DNA of 47,606 bases, from assembly GCF_028689305.1 (NCBI RefSeq), contig NZ_JAQTWM010000015.1, positions 1 to 47,606 of the forward strand, read 5' to 3'. The position numbers were made by a program, and so were the translations under genes. The notes under the pieces are model-generated. The model saw nothing but the letters and a program-made list of their open reading frames with translations, was not told where the DNA came from and searched no databases. Of this stretch, positions 8,174 through 17,117 are shown in pieces. How positions within the stretch are numbered: the stretch's first letter is position 1; every line of letters begins with the position of its first letter. Source of the DNA: Rhodoferax sp. (GTDB taxonomy: Bacteria; Pseudomonadota; Gammaproteobacteria; Burkholderiales; Burkholderiaceae_C).

Positions 8174-9802
8174 TCACTTGATGTCCACACCGTAGAACAC
8201 GTGGGAGCCAAACGGGCTGATCTTGAAGTCAACCACTTCCTTGCGCACCGGCTTCAGGGCCACGGCGTGGGCAATGGTGAACCAGGGCGCCTGCTCCTTG
8301 AAAATCACCTGGGCTTTTTCGTAGAGCTTGGTGCGCTCAGCCTGGTTGGACGTGATCTTGGCTTTGGCGATCAGGTCTTCAAATGGCTGATAGCAGAACT
8401 TGGCCACATTGGAGCCGTTGGACTTGGCTGAAGCGCAGCCCAGCAACACGTTCAGGAAGTTGTCCGGGTCTCCGTTGTCACCGGTCCAGCCCAACATGCC
8501 CATTTGGTGTTCACCGGCCTGCATGCGCTTGCGGTATTCACCCCACTCAAAACTCTTGATCTCGGCCTTGATGCCAACCTTGGCCAGGTCCGCCTGCATC
8601 AGCTCGGCAATCCGCTTGGCGTTGGGGTTGTAGGGGCGTTGCACCGGCATGGCCCACAGATCGGTGGCGAAGCCATCTTTCAGGCCAGCGGCAGCCAGCA
8701 GCTTCTTGGCTTCGTCCGGGTTATAGGCATCGTCCTTGACCGACTTGTTGTAAGACCACAGGGTTGGCGGAATCGGGTTGGTGGCGGGGATACCGGTGCC
8801 CAGGTAAACCGCGTCGACGATCGCCTTCTTGTTGATGGCCATGTTAACGGCCTTGCGCACACGCACGTCGTCGAACGGTTTCTTGGTGGTGTTGTAAGCC
8901 AGGTAACCCACGTTCAGGCCTGGTGCTTCCAGCACGGTGACCTTGGCGTCCTTGCGCATGGCAGGCACGTCCGCCGGGTTGGGGTAGGGCATGACATGGC
9001 ACTCACCCTTTTGCAGCTTGGCCCAGCGTACCGAGGCGTCGGGGGTGATGGAGAACACCAGGTCGTCAATCTTGGCCTTGCCAGCCCAGTATTGGGGGAA
9101 GGCCTTGTAGCGGATGATGGCGTCCTTCTGGTATTGAACCAGCGAGAAGGGGCCGGTGCCAATCGGCTCCTGGTCAATCTTCTCGGGGGTGCCGGCTTTC
9201 AGCATGGCAATGGCGTATTCCTTGGACTGGACACCGTTGTGCGGCATGGCCATGTTGGCCAGGAACGGCGCCTCAGGCGCGTTCAGTGTGATCTTGACGG
9301 TGTATTCATCCACCTTCTCGACCGACTTGAGCAGCTTGGGCATGTCCATGTCGTCGAAGTAGGAGTGGTTGGAGCTGGTGACCTTGAAGTAGGGGTCTTC
9401 TTTCTTCCACTGACGCTCAATCGAGAAGATGAAGTCGTCGGCGTTGAAGTCACGTGTCGGCTTGAAGTTTTTGTTCGAATGCCATTTCACACCTTTGCGC
9501 AGATGAAAGGTGTATTCCTTGCCGTCTTTGGAGATGTCCCATTTTTCGGCCAGGGCAGGCAGAACCTTGGTGCCGCCACGCTCGAACTGGACCGGGGTGT
9601 CATAAATCTGCAGACCGGCGTCAAACGAGGTGCCGGTGGTGTTGATGCCGGGGTAGAAGTTTTCCGGGCTGCCTTCGGAGCAGTAGACCAGGGTTTTGGC
9701 CGATACCGGCGACAGGGCCAGCAGGGCTGGGAGTGCCAAGGCGCACAAGGCCGTGCGCTTGAGCACAAACTTGGGGCTTGCCGTTGTTTTGGAATTTGTC
9801 AT
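8174..9802 (-). CDS. dppA: Dipeptide ABC transporter, periplasmic binding protein DppA
   Basis: 542 residues. The ATG at 9802 is preceded by AGGAG at the right spacing; a longer frame to 9958 runs into dppF and is rejected. The signal peptide is cleaved near residue 35 (after VSA). The mature protein begins KTLVYCSEGSPENF, very close to enterobacterial DppA, and carries the family-5 solute-binding fold, including LRKGVKWHSNKNFKPTR. It captures peptides (possibly also delta-aminolevulinate or haem, as known for some DppA) for the DppBCDF permease encoded just upstream. Unusually, the gene is last in the operon, 19 bases after dppF. Confidence 0.93.
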   Translation of the reverse strand: MTNSKTTASPKFVLKRTALCALALPALLALSPVSAKTLVYCSEGSPENFYPGINTTGTSFDAGLQIYDTPVQFERGGTKVLPALAEKWDISKDGKEYTFHLRKGVKWHSNKNFKPTRDFNADDFIFSIERQWKKEDPYFKVTSSNHSYFDDMDMPKLLKSVEKVDEYTVKITLNAPEAPFLANMAMPHNGVQSKEYAIAMLKAGTPEKIDQEPIGTGPFSLVQYQKDAIIRYKAFPQYWAGKAKIDDLVFSITPDASVRWAKLQKGECHVMPYPNPADVPAMRKDAKVTVLEAPGLNVGYLAYNTTKKPFDDVRVRKAVNMAINKKAIVDAVYLGTGIPATNPIPPTLWSYNKSVKDDAYNPDEAKKLLAAAGLKDGFATDLWAMPVQRPYNPNAKRIAELMQADLAKVGIKAEIKSFEWGEYRKRMQAGEHQMGMLGWTGDNGDPDNFLNVLLGCASAKSNGSNVAKFCYQPFEDLIAKAKITSNQAERTKLYEKAQVIFKEQAPWFTIAHAVALKPVRKEVVDFKISPFGSHVFYGVDIK

Positions 9803-9821
9803 CTTGTGGACTCCTGACAGG

Positions 9822-10865
9822 TTAATGCTGCTCTGCAGCGGGTTGGGTAAATTGTTCAGCCAGATGACAAGCAACTTGCCTGCCAGCCAGCTCGCGCAGG
9901 ACTGGACGTTCGTTTTGGCAACGTTCGGTGACATGCGGGCAGCGGGTCGAAAACACACAGCCGTTGGGTGGGTTCAGCGGTGACGGCAATTCACCCTTGA
10001 GGACAATGCGCTGGCGTGGTGCGCCCGAGCCCACAATGCCGGGCGTGGAAGCCAGCAGCGCCTGGGTGTAGGGGTGCAGTGGCTGGGCAAAAATGGTGGT
10101 CTTGTCACCCTGCTCCATGGCGTGGCCCAGGTACATCACCAGCACCTCATGGGCAATGTGGCGCACCACACCCAGGTCGTGCGAGATGAACAGGTAGGCC
10201 AACCCCAGGTTGCGTTGCAGATCGGCCAGCAGGTTGAGTACCTGGGCCTGGATCGAGACGTCCAGCGCCGACACCGGTTCGTCGGCCACGATCAGCCCTG
10301 GTTTGAGCATCAGCGCGCGGGCGATGGCGATACGCTGGCGCTGGCCACCTGAGAACATGTGTGGATAGCGGTCATAGTGCTCGGGTCGCAGCCCCACCAA
10401 GGCCAGCATGGCGCGCGCCTGCTCGGCGCGCTGACTGGCGTCCAGCGCGGTGTTGATTTCGAGCGGGGCTTCGAGGATGGCGCCGATTTTTTTGCGCGGG
10501 TTGAGCGAGCCGTAAGGGTTCTGGAACACCAGTTGTACGGTGCGGCGCAAGGCCTGGTGGTCTTTGGCGTTGACCTGCATCACGTCAACCTCGCCGAGCT
10601 TGAGCTGGCCGGCAGCCGGGGTTTCAATCAGCGACACCATGCGCGCCAGGGTGGATTTGCCACAACCGGACTCGCCCACCACGGCCAGGGTTTTGCCGGG
10701 CAACACGGCAAACGAGACACCACTGACCGCCTGCAGATGGTCGGCTGGGCGAAAGGCGCCATGGCTGATCTTGTAGACCTGCTTCAGGTCACGCGCCACC
10801 ACCACGGGTTGTGTTGCTGTGACCTGGCCTGCGGACTCCGGGAAAAGGGTGGATGGGGTGCTCAT
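9822..10865 (-). CDS. dppF: Dipeptide ABC transporter ATP-binding protein DppF
   Basis: 347 residues from the ATG at 10865, which overlaps the dppD stop (ATGA) and follows GGAGG. Walker A is GESGCGKST, the ABC signature SGGQRQR and Walker B with its D-loop DEPVSALD. The oligopeptide-transporter C-terminal extension carries the Cys-containing segment [12 protein letters not shown]; in related proteins this region binds an iron-sulfur cluster or has a structural role. It pairs with DppD to energise uptake through DppBC at the inner membrane. Confidence 0.93.
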   Translation of the reverse strand: MSTPSTLFPESAGQVTATQPVVVARDLKQVYKISHGAFRPADHLQAVSGVSFAVLPGKTLAVVGESGCGKSTLARMVSLIETPAAGQLKLGEVDVMQVNAKDHQALRRTVQLVFQNPYGSLNPRKKIGAILEAPLEINTALDASQRAEQARAMLALVGLRPEHYDRYPHMFSGGQRQRIAIARALMLKPGLIVADEPVSALDVSIQAQVLNLLADLQRNLGLAYLFISHDLGVVRHIAHEVLVMYLGHAMEQGDKTTIFAQPLHPYTQALLASTPGIVGSGAPRQRIVLKGELPSPLNPPNGCVFSTRCPHVTERCQNERPVLRELAGRQVACHLAEQFTQPAAEQH

Positions 10866-11851
10866 GCCAAGGCCTCCTGCGCCAGCGGTGTGGTGGCCAG
10901 TGGGGTATGGCAGCGCACCATACCGGCTTGCCATTCACGCAGGTTGGGGCGTTCGTCGCGGCAGTGTTTATTGGCGTAGATGCAGCGCGGGGAAAACAGG
11001 CAGCCGCCGGGTCGGTCATACAGGCCGGGCACCATGCCGGGGATGGTGGCCAAGCGGGTCTGGCCATCACTGCGCTCGGGCATCGCCGCCAGCAGCGCCT
11101 CGGTGTAGGGATGTTGCGGCGCTTCAAAAATATCGAGGGCGCTGCGTTCCTCCATGATCTGGCCGGCATACATCACGGCCACACGCTGCGCCATCTCGGA
11201 CACCACCCCCATGTTGTGGGTGATCAGTACCAGCGCCATGTTGCGTTCTTTTTGCAGGGTGCGCAGCAGGTCCAGGATCTGGGCCTGGATGGTCACGTCC
11301 AGCGCGGTGGTGGGTTCGTCGGCGATCAGCAGCTTGGGGTTGCAGGCAATCGCCATGGCAATCATCACGCGCTGGCTCATGCCGCCCGAGAGTTGGTGTG
11401 GATAGATGCCCAGGCGGCTTTCCGGTGCTGGAATGCCGACCTGCTCCAGCAGCTCAATCGAACGCCGACGGGCCGCCGCCTTGTCCAGGCCCATGTGCAG
11501 CCGCAGGGTTTCGGCCATCTGGAAACCCACTGTGAAACAGGGGTTCAGGCTGGTGGTGGGGTCCTGGAAAATCATGGCCATGTCTTTGCCGATGAGCTGC
11601 CGGCGCTCACGCTCCGACACTTTCAGCAGGTCATGGCCATCAAAGTTCAGTCGGTCGGCGGAGATTTGTCCCGGATAGGCCACCAGACCCATCAGCGCCA
11701 TCATGGTGATGCTTTTGCCGGAGCCGGATTCACCCACAATACCCAGGACGTCGCCAGCTTCCAGGGACAGGCTCACACCGTCGACCGCGTGCATGACGCC
11801 GGTCTTGGACGGGAACCGGACGGACAGATTGTCGATTTCGAGAAGTGCCAT
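10862..11851 (-). CDS. dppD: Dipeptide ABC transporter ATP-binding protein DppD
   Basis: 329 residues from the ATG at 11851 (a TTG directly before it is also in frame). Walker A GESGSGKS, signature LSGGMSQR and Walker [10 protein letters not shown] are intact. The C-terminal oligopeptide-transporter domain includes [14 protein letters not shown]. It starts 11 bases after dppC and overlaps dppF by four bases, the usual tight coupling of the two ATPase subunits. Confidence 0.93.
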   Translation of the reverse strand: MALLEIDNLSVRFPSKTGVMHAVDGVSLSLEAGDVLGIVGESGSGKSITMMALMGLVAYPGQISADRLNFDGHDLLKVSERERRQLIGKDMAMIFQDPTTSLNPCFTVGFQMAETLRLHMGLDKAAARRRSIELLEQVGIPAPESRLGIYPHQLSGGMSQRVMIAMAIACNPKLLIADEPTTALDVTIQAQILDLLRTLQKERNMALVLITHNMGVVSEMAQRVAVMYAGQIMEERSALDIFEAPQHPYTEALLAAMPERSDGQTRLATIPGMVPGLYDRPGGCLFSPRCIYANKHCRDERPNLREWQAGMVRCHTPLATTPLAQEALA

Positions 11852-11862
11852 CAAAAAGTCTT

Positions 11863-12756
11863 TCAGCGCTTGAGTTTCGGGTCAAACGCGTCGCGCAAGC
11901 CATCACCCAACAGGTTGAAGGCCAATACCGTGATCAAAATAGCCAGACCCGGAAAGGTGACCACCCACCAGGCGCGCAGCACAAATTCGCGTGCATCGGC
12001 CAGCATGGTGCCCCATTCGGGGGATGGGGGCTGAGCGCCCAGGCCCAAAAAGCCCAAGGCGGCGGCATCCAGAATGGCGGCAGAAATACCCAGCGAGGCC
12101 TGCACAATCAACGGTGCCGTGCAGTTGGGGAGCACTTCGCTGAACATCAGCCGCAGATGGCTGGCGCCGTTCATGCGGGCAGCGGTCACGTAGTCGCGCG
12201 ACATCTCGGAAATCACCGCCGCGCGGGTGATCCGAACGTAATGCGGCAGCACCACCACCGCCACCGCTAGCATGGCATTCATCAGGCCCGGCCCGAGAAT
12301 GGCCACGATCACGATCGCCAGCAACAGGCTGGGCAGTGTCAGGATGATGTCCATCAGCCGCATCACGGCGATTTCGAACACCCCCCGGAAGTAACCAGCG
12401 GTCAGACCCAGCACGGTGCCAAAGACCACCGACAGTGTCACCACGGCCAGGCCAATGGCCAGTGACAGGCGTGAGCCGTGGATCAGCCGCGACAGGATAT
12501 CGCGCCCGATGGCATCGGTGCCCAGCAGGTGGGCGCTGGAGCCGCCTGTTTGCCAGGCCGGCGGGGTCAGGAAGACGCTGGCGTCGGTGGCATCAGGGGC
12601 GTAGGGCGCAATCCAGGGGGCAAAAACAGCCATCAGCAGGACCAGCACCACAATCACCAGTCCACCAACGGCGCCTTTGTTGGTTTGAAAATAGTCCCAG
12701 AACTCGCGCAGCGGGTGCGGGGGATGATGGAGAGAGGTATCAGCAACAGTGGTCAT
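11863..12756 (-). CDS. dppC: Dipeptide ABC transporter permease DppC
   Basis: 297 residues with an N-terminal membrane segment (about 30-52), a periplasmic stretch containing [14 protein letters not shown] and five further segments. The cytoplasmic EAA-type coupling loop is recognisable around [20 protein letters not shown]. It forms the inner-membrane channel with DppB, whose gene ends two bases upstream. Confidence 0.93.
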   Translation of the reverse strand: MTTVADTSLHHPPHPLREFWDYFQTNKGAVGGLVIVVLVLLMAVFAPWIAPYAPDATDASVFLTPPAWQTGGSSAHLLGTDAIGRDILSRLIHGSRLSLAIGLAVVTLSVVFGTVLGLTAGYFRGVFEIAVMRLMDIILTLPSLLLAIVIVAILGPGLMNAMLAVAVVVLPHYVRITRAAVISEMSRDYVTAARMNGASHLRLMFSEVLPNCTAPLIVQASLGISAAILDAAALGFLGLGAQPPSPEWGTMLADAREFVLRAWWVVTFPGLAILITVLAFNLLGDGLRDAFDPKLKR

Positions 12757-12758
12757 GG

Positions 12759-13763
12759 TCAGTGCCTGATTCTGGGGTTGATGATGCCGTAAGTGACATC
12801 GACGAGCAGGTTGACCAGCATTACCATGCTGCCCAGCAGCAGGATGCCGCCTTGCAGCACCGGGTAATCACGACGGCCAATGGCCTCGATCATCCATTTG
12901 CCAACACCAGGCCAGGAAAAAATGGTTTCAGTCAGGATCGCGCCCGTGAACAACACGCCGATTTGCAGGCCGATCACGGTCACCACCGGGATCATGGCAT
13001 TGCGCAGTGCGTGCAGGCCCACCACCCGAAAACTCGACAGGCCCTTGGCACGGGCGGTACGGATGTAGTCCTCTCCCAGCACTTCCAGCATGGCCGAGCG
13101 GGTCATGCGGGCAATCACCGCCAGCGGATTGGTGCCCAGCACAATCATGGGCAGGATCAGGTGGGTCACCGCTGACCAGAAGGCGTCCCTGTCACCGGCC
13201 AGCCAGGTGTCGATCAACAGAAAACCGGTCACTGGCTCCACAAAATATTGCACGGCAATGCGCCCGGACACCGGGGTCAGGTCCAGTTGCACCGAAAACA
13301 GCAGGATTAGCAGCAGGCCCCACCAGAAAATGGGCATGGAATAACCGGTGAGGGACACCCCCATCACGCCATGGTCCAGAAAGGTGTTGCGCTTGACCGC
13401 CGCCACAATGCCGGCCGGAATGCCAATGATCAGGGCAAACAGCATGGCACTGAGCGCCAGTTCGATGGTGGCCGGAAACAGCGCGGTGAATTCGTTCAGA
13501 ACAGGCGCGTGGGTGATGATGGAGTTACCCAGATCACCTTGCAGCACACGGCCAATGTAGATGCCGTATTGCACCAAGATCGGGCGGTCCAGCCCGTAGG
13601 CCTTGAGCAATTCGGCGTGGCGTGCCGCGTCAATGCCGCGTTCACCTGCCAGGGTTTCAATGGGATCACCGGGAACCAGTCGGATCAAAAAGAACGCCAC
13701 CAAGGTCATGCCGATAAAGGTCGGCACGATCAGACTGAAGCGTGTGAGAAGAAAACGCAGCAT
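12759..13763 (-). CDS. dppB: Dipeptide ABC transporter permease DppB
   Basis: 334 residues; begins MLRFLLTRF and contains LVPGDPIETLAG, the conserved first periplasmic motif of DppB/OppB permeases, followed by six membrane segments and the EAA loop (YIRTARAKGLSSFRVVGLHALRNA). It is the first gene of dppBCDFA. The terminator at 13805-13829 separates it from the upstream SWIB gene, so the operon promoter should lie within about 13764-13804; no convincing -35/-10 pair was seen. Confidence 0.92.
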   Translation of the reverse strand: MLRFLLTRFSLIVPTFIGMTLVAFFLIRLVPGDPIETLAGERGIDAARHAELLKAYGLDRPILVQYGIYIGRVLQGDLGNSIITHAPVLNEFTALFPATIELALSAMLFALIIGIPAGIVAAVKRNTFLDHGVMGVSLTGYSMPIFWWGLLLILLFSVQLDLTPVSGRIAVQYFVEPVTGFLLIDTWLAGDRDAFWSAVTHLILPMIVLGTNPLAVIARMTRSAMLEVLGEDYIRTARAKGLSSFRVVGLHALRNAMIPVVTVIGLQIGVLFTGAILTETIFSWPGVGKWMIEAIGRRDYPVLQGGILLLGSMVMLVNLLVDVTYGIINPRIRH

Positions 13764-13804
13764 TGAGGACTAAAAGTTGAAGGTGGCTGGCATCATGCCA
13801 CAAC

Positions 13805-13829
13805 GAAAAAGCCGACTGACGTCGGCTTT
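13805..13829 (-). terminator. Intrinsic terminator of the SWIB gene
   Basis: On the minus strand AAAGCCGAC / GTCGGCTTT form a nine-base-pair stem with a four-base loop followed by TT, 24 bases after the SWIB stop. It separates that gene from dppB. Confidence 0.88.
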
Positions 13830-13852
13830 CCCACAGTTTGACAATGCTGGAG

Positions 13853-14302
13853 TTACTTCAAGTGCTTGCCAATCAGGCCGGCCATTTCAAACATGGTGAC
13901 CTGTGCCTTGCCAAACACTTCCTTGAGTTTGGCGTCAGCATTGATCAGGCGCTTGTTGACTTGATCCTGCAGTTTGTTGTTCTTGATGTAGACCCACATT
14001 TGTTTGACCACTTCGGTGCGTGGCAGAGCCTTGGCGCCGACGATGGCAGCCAGTGCGGTGCTCGGCGTCAAGGCTTTCATGAACGCAGCGTTCACAGTGC
14101 GCTTGGCAGCGGGTTTCTTGGCGACTGCTTTTTTGGCTGGAGCGGCCTTGGCTGCTGCTTTCTTGGCTGGTGCTGCCGCTTTTTTGGCGGGGGCTGCCTT
14201 CTTGGCTGGCGCAGCGGCCTTTACCGGCACAGCTTTTTTGGCTGGAGCGGCTTTGGTGACAGGAGCAGCTTTTTTAGCTGGCGCTTTTTTTGCAGTTGCC
14301 AT
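13853..14302 (-). CDS. SWIB/MDM2-domain protein with Lys/Ala-rich histone-H1-like tail
   Basis: 149 residues from the ATG at 14302, preceded by AGGA. Residues 2 to about 68 are a low-complexity tail of AAPAKK-type units, strongly basic and resembling the C-terminal tail of eukaryotic histone H1 and of bacterial H1-like proteins. Residues about 70-149 form a SWIB domain (ALPRTEVVKQMWVYIKNNKL, then NADAKLKEVFG). SWIB domains occur in eukaryotic chromatin remodellers and in Chlamydia and some Betaproteobacteria. A nucleoid-binding role is inferred from the tail. Single gene with its own terminator. Confidence 0.88.
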   Translation of the reverse strand: MATAKKAPAKKAAPVTKAAPAKKAVPVKAAAPAKKAAPAKKAAAPAKKAAAKAAPAKKAVAKKPAAKRTVNAAFMKALTPSTALAAIVGAKALPRTEVVKQMWVYIKNNKLQDQVNKRLINADAKLKEVFGKAQVTMFEMAGLIGKHLK

Positions 14303-14434
14303 GGTATGTTGTCCTATTGAAAGTTGATCAATCCCCAGCAAAGTCAGCTTGCTTGCTGGTTGGAGCGGATGCTACTGGAGAAACCCCGGTTTTCCAAGGG
14401 GGAAGACGATAAATTCACGCTGTGTCGTCTGATT

Positions 14435-14463
14435 TTGTGGCTGTATGGCCCACAACCTACAAT
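14435..14463 (+). promoter_or_regulatory. Candidate sigma-70 promoter for rraA
   Basis: TTGTGG (14435-14440) and TACAAT (14458-14463) are separated by 17 bases, and the rraA start codon lies 27 bases downstream. The match to consensus is good at -10 and moderate at -35. Confidence 0.5.
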
Positions 14464-14490
14464 TTTTCTTTTTTTCAGAGGAAGAACCCC

Positions 14491-15012
14491 ATGCCTTTCA
14501 GCCTGGCCACCTGTGATTTGTGTGACGCACACAAACAAGACTCCCCCGAGATCTTTCGGGTTCTGCCACCGGTCTTTCGTGATTTCGGGGCACGGTATGT
14601 GTTTGCCGGACCGGTGACCACGGTCAAGTGTTTTGAAGACAACTCCCTGGTCAAGGCGGCGGTGGACTCATGTGGCTTCATTGACACACCCCAGGGGAGG
14701 GTGGGCAAAGTGCTGGTGGTGGATGGTGCCGGTTCGCTACGTCGCGCCCTGCTGGGGGGCAACCTGGGCGCAGCGGCAGCGCGCAATGGCTGGGCCGGTG
14801 TGGTGATCGACGGTTGTGTGCGCGACGTGGCCGAGCTGGCGCCGTTGGAGGTGGGTATCCGCGCCTTGGCGGCCATGCCCATGCCCACCGAGAAACAGAA
14901 CCAGGGTCTCAAGGACATACCGGTGCAGATCCAGGGCGTCTGGGTGCGCCCGGGTGACTGGCTGTATGCCGATGCCGACGGCATGGTGGTGAGTGCCACG
15001 CAACTGGCCTGA
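14491..15012 (+). CDS. rraA: RraA family protein (RNase E inhibitor / 4-hydroxy-4-methyl-2-oxoglutarate aldolase fold)
   Basis: 173 residues from the ATG at 14491, with AGAGGAAG upstream. Contains the family core GGNLGAAAARNGWAGVVIDG followed by CVRDVAEL. In the aldolase branch the Arg-Asp pair and an acidic residue three positions later bind metal and pyruvate; that residue (Glu) is present here, so either RNase E regulation or aldolase/oxaloacetate decarboxylase activity is possible. Annotated RraA proteins of this length in Burkholderiales look the same. Soluble, probably trimeric by family. The convergent gene on its 3' side starts 25 bases beyond. Confidence 0.88.
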   Translation: MPFSLATCDLCDAHKQDSPEIFRVLPPVFRDFGARYVFAGPVTTVKCFEDNSLVKAAVDSCGFIDTPQGRVGKVLVVDGAGSLRRALLGGNLGAAAARNGWAGVVIDGCVRDVAELAPLEVGIRALAAMPMPTEKQNQGLKDIPVQIQGVWVRPGDWLYADADGMVVSATQLA

Positions 15013-15037
15013 GGCCAGCGGCGCATCCGGCGGGCGC

Positions 15038-15985
15038 TCAGGCCGGTGATCTGCCCTGTGGCACTGGCAAGGTTGCCAGCACCACACCGACCAGGCATAG
15101 GCCGAATGCCAGCAGTTGCAGGCCGCTCAAGCTTTCTCCGAGGACCAGCACCCCCACGGCGGCAGCTGATATCGGCAGCATCACGGTAAAGACACCGGCC
15201 TGTGCCGCTGGCACGGTTTTCAGGCCGGTCATCCATAACCAGACGGTCCAGACACTGGCCGCCAAGGCGTAGAACACCAACAGCAGCCAGACGTTGTGAC
15301 TGATACGGGCAAAGTCAAAAGCCCAGGCGGCGTAGAGTCCCATCGGGGTCATCAGGGCAAAACCCCACAGATTGATCAGCGCCGTGATGCGTTTGGGGGA
15401 CACACTGCCGGTGAGCTTCTTGCCGATCACCGCATAAGCGGCTTCACATACCACGGCGCCAAACACCAGCAGGTTGCCAAGCCACGCGGTTTTGTGAGAA
15501 AAATGACCCTCTAGCCCGGATGTAACCTGCGTCGATAGCTCTTGTTTTGATAGCGAAAATAGCCCAATGCCGATGGCTGCCAGCCCAATCGCTGCGGCGA
15601 CCCGCGGGCTGATGCGTTCGCGCAGAAAAACCCGGCTCAGCAGTGCCACCACCGCTGGTATCGCGGCCATGATGACGCCGGCTGACACGGCGGTGGTCAT
15701 GCTGACACCAAACAACATGCAGATGGTGAACATGAAGTTGCCCAGAAAGGACTCCAGAAAAATCAGTTGACGGGTGGTGCGGCTCATCGGCGGTTCACTG
15801 GCGGGTTTGATCAGCCAGTGCGGCATGGCCAGTGCACCAATGCCAAAACGCAGCCAGGCCAGCAGGAACACCGGCAGCGCCGCCGCCAGCGGTTTGGACA
15901 GCGCCACATAACTGCCCACCAGGGCCATGCTCAATGCCAGCAACAGATAAGCCAGCCAACGTGGGGGAGCGACAACGGTTTTCAT
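15038..15985 (-). CDS. EamA/DMT-family inner-membrane transporter carrying an internal repeat element
   Basis: 315 residues from the ATG at 15985 (an in-frame TTG at 16000 is possible). Ten membrane segments in two EamA halves (AMPHWLIKP loop; second half from about residue 165), as in DMT-superfamily metabolite or drug exporters; the substrate is unknown. Repeat copy C lies entirely inside the gene and is translated as a hydrophilic insert beginning SLSKQELSTQ in the loop between the two halves. The frame is kept because the usual in-frame TAG of the element has become GAG here. Confidence 0.87.
   Translation of the reverse strand: MKTVVAPPRWLAYLLLALSMALVGSYVALSKPLAAALPVFLLAWLRFGIGALAMPHWLIKPASEPPMSRTTRQLIFLESFLGNFMFTICMLFGVSMTTAVSAGVIMAAIPAVVALLSRVFLRERISPRVAAAIGLAAIGIGLFSLSKQELSTQVTSGLEGHFSHKTAWLGNLLVFGAVVCEAAYAVIGKKLTGSVSPKRITALINLWGFALMTPMGLYAAWAFDFARISHNVWLLLVFYALAASVWTVWLWMTGLKTVPAAQAGVFTVMLPISAAAVGVLVLGESLSGLQLLAFGLCLVGVVLATLPVPQGRSPA
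15499..15554 (-). repeat. Dispersed 17+20+11 element, copy C (inside a coding sequence)
   Basis: On the minus strand: GCTATCAAAACAAGAGC (15554-15538), a 20-base spacer, GGGCTAGAGGG (15517-15507), then TCATTTTT. Same orientation as the DMT transporter gene that contains it. The 3' arm GAGC differs from TAGC in most other copies, which is what keeps the frame open. Confidence 0.85.
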
Positions 15986-16178
15986 GGAGGTCAGGACCAA
16001 GGGTGTTCAATCACAAAACATGCATCATGCCTGAATGTGGACTGCGCCTTGGCGGGTGGCATTGGATTGTTGCAGGCGGTCTGAATTGGCACCACCGCCG
16101 GGGTCAAAAATGGGGAAACTACCAGCACTCGACCAGGGGCGCCTTGATGCGCCTGGACTGATTTTCAAGGACTGTGTG

Positions 16179-17096
16179 ATGACCTCTCCCCGTTTTGCCT
16201 ACGCCAATGCCACCAATAGATTTTTGGCCGCGCCCGAGCTGCAGCAGCAGCCTTTTGCGGTGGTGGGTGTGCCTTTTGACGGTGCTGTCACCCACCGCCC
16301 GGGGGCCCGTTTTGGCCCGCAGGAGATTCGCCGTGCCAGCCTGATGCTGTGTGATGGCATCCACCCCCACTTCAATGTAACGCCCTTGGGTTGGCTGGGT
16401 GACGGCTATGACATGGCCCTACCCAATGCCTCGCCGCTGGCCGAGGTGCGCCAGTGCATCCAGTCCCAGGCGGCAGCCCTGATGGCGCGTCACCACTGTG
16501 TCTTTCTGGGCGGCGACCATTCGGTCACGCTGGCGCTGCTGCGTGCGGCGCGCGCCCAGTTTGGCGAACTGGCGCTGGTGCATTTTGATGCCCACTGTGA
16601 CACCTGGAGCGACCATTTTGGCGAGCCATCCGGGCATGGGACCTGGACCTATGAAGCCATTCAGGAGGGGCTGGTCAGCCCACACCACACGGTGCAGATT
16701 GGCTTGCGCTCCAGTGGGGAGCGGGCTGTGCGCGACTATGTGCAAGCCCAGGGTGGGCTGATCTTCACCGCCCGGCAATTACGCGGGCTCGACGGCGCCG
16801 CGCTGCAGGGTGTGGTGGCGCAAATTTGCCAGCGCCTGGGCCAGCGGCCGTGTTATCTGACGCTGGACATTGATTGCCTGGACCCGGCGTTTGCGCCCGG
16901 GACCGGGACCCCTGAACCGGGTGGCCTGAGCAGCTCCCAGCTGTTGACACTGCTGGAGGACCTGGCGCCACTGAACATGGTGGGCATGGACTGTGTGGAA
17001 GTGGCGCCGGCGTATGACCATGCCGAGCTGACCAGCAACGCTGCCGCCACACTGGTCTGGACTTATGTGTGCGGCCAGGTGGCCAAACGGGCCTGA
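16179..17096 (+). CDS. speB: Agmatinase/ureohydrolase family enzyme
   Basis: 305 residues from the ATG at 16179, with AAGGA eight bases upstream. All six manganese ligands of the ureohydrolase family are present: His114 (GGDHS), Asp137, His139 and Asp141 (HFDAHCD), Asp230 and Asp232 (LDIDCLDP). The reaction would be agmatine + water to putrescine + urea. Guanidinobutyrase or guanidinopropionase are close relatives and cannot be excluded. The next gene, 21 bases downstream, is a PuuB-like oxidase, and a putrescine locus lies 4 kb away, which favours agmatinase. Confidence 0.87.
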   Translation: MTSPRFAYANATNRFLAAPELQQQPFAVVGVPFDGAVTHRPGARFGPQEIRRASLMLCDGIHPHFNVTPLGWLGDGYDMALPNASPLAEVRQCIQSQAAALMARHHCVFLGGDHSVTLALLRAARAQFGELALVHFDAHCDTWSDHFGEPSGHGTWTYEAIQEGLVSPHHTVQIGLRSSGERAVRDYVQAQGGLIFTARQLRGLDGAALQGVVAQICQRLGQRPCYLTLDIDCLDPAFAPGTGTPEPGGLSSSQLLTLLEDLAPLNMVGMDCVEVAPAYDHAELTSNAAATLVWTYVCGQVAKRA

Positions 17097-17117
17097 GGCC
17101 CTGGACAAGGATTTGCC

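Noticed and set aside
8504-9817. 437-codon open frame on the plus strand opposite dppA
   Set aside because: Antisense to a well-supported dppA; Val/Gly/His-rich composition without any family motif.
10853-12034. 393-codon plus-strand frame across dppF, dppD and dppC
   Set aside because: It spans three real genes on the other strand and has no recognisable domain.
14100-14300. Repetitive DNA in the SWIB gene as a satellite or CRISPR-like repeat
   Set aside because: The repetition follows the codons of the AAPAKK tail in frame and has no spacers; it is coding low complexity.
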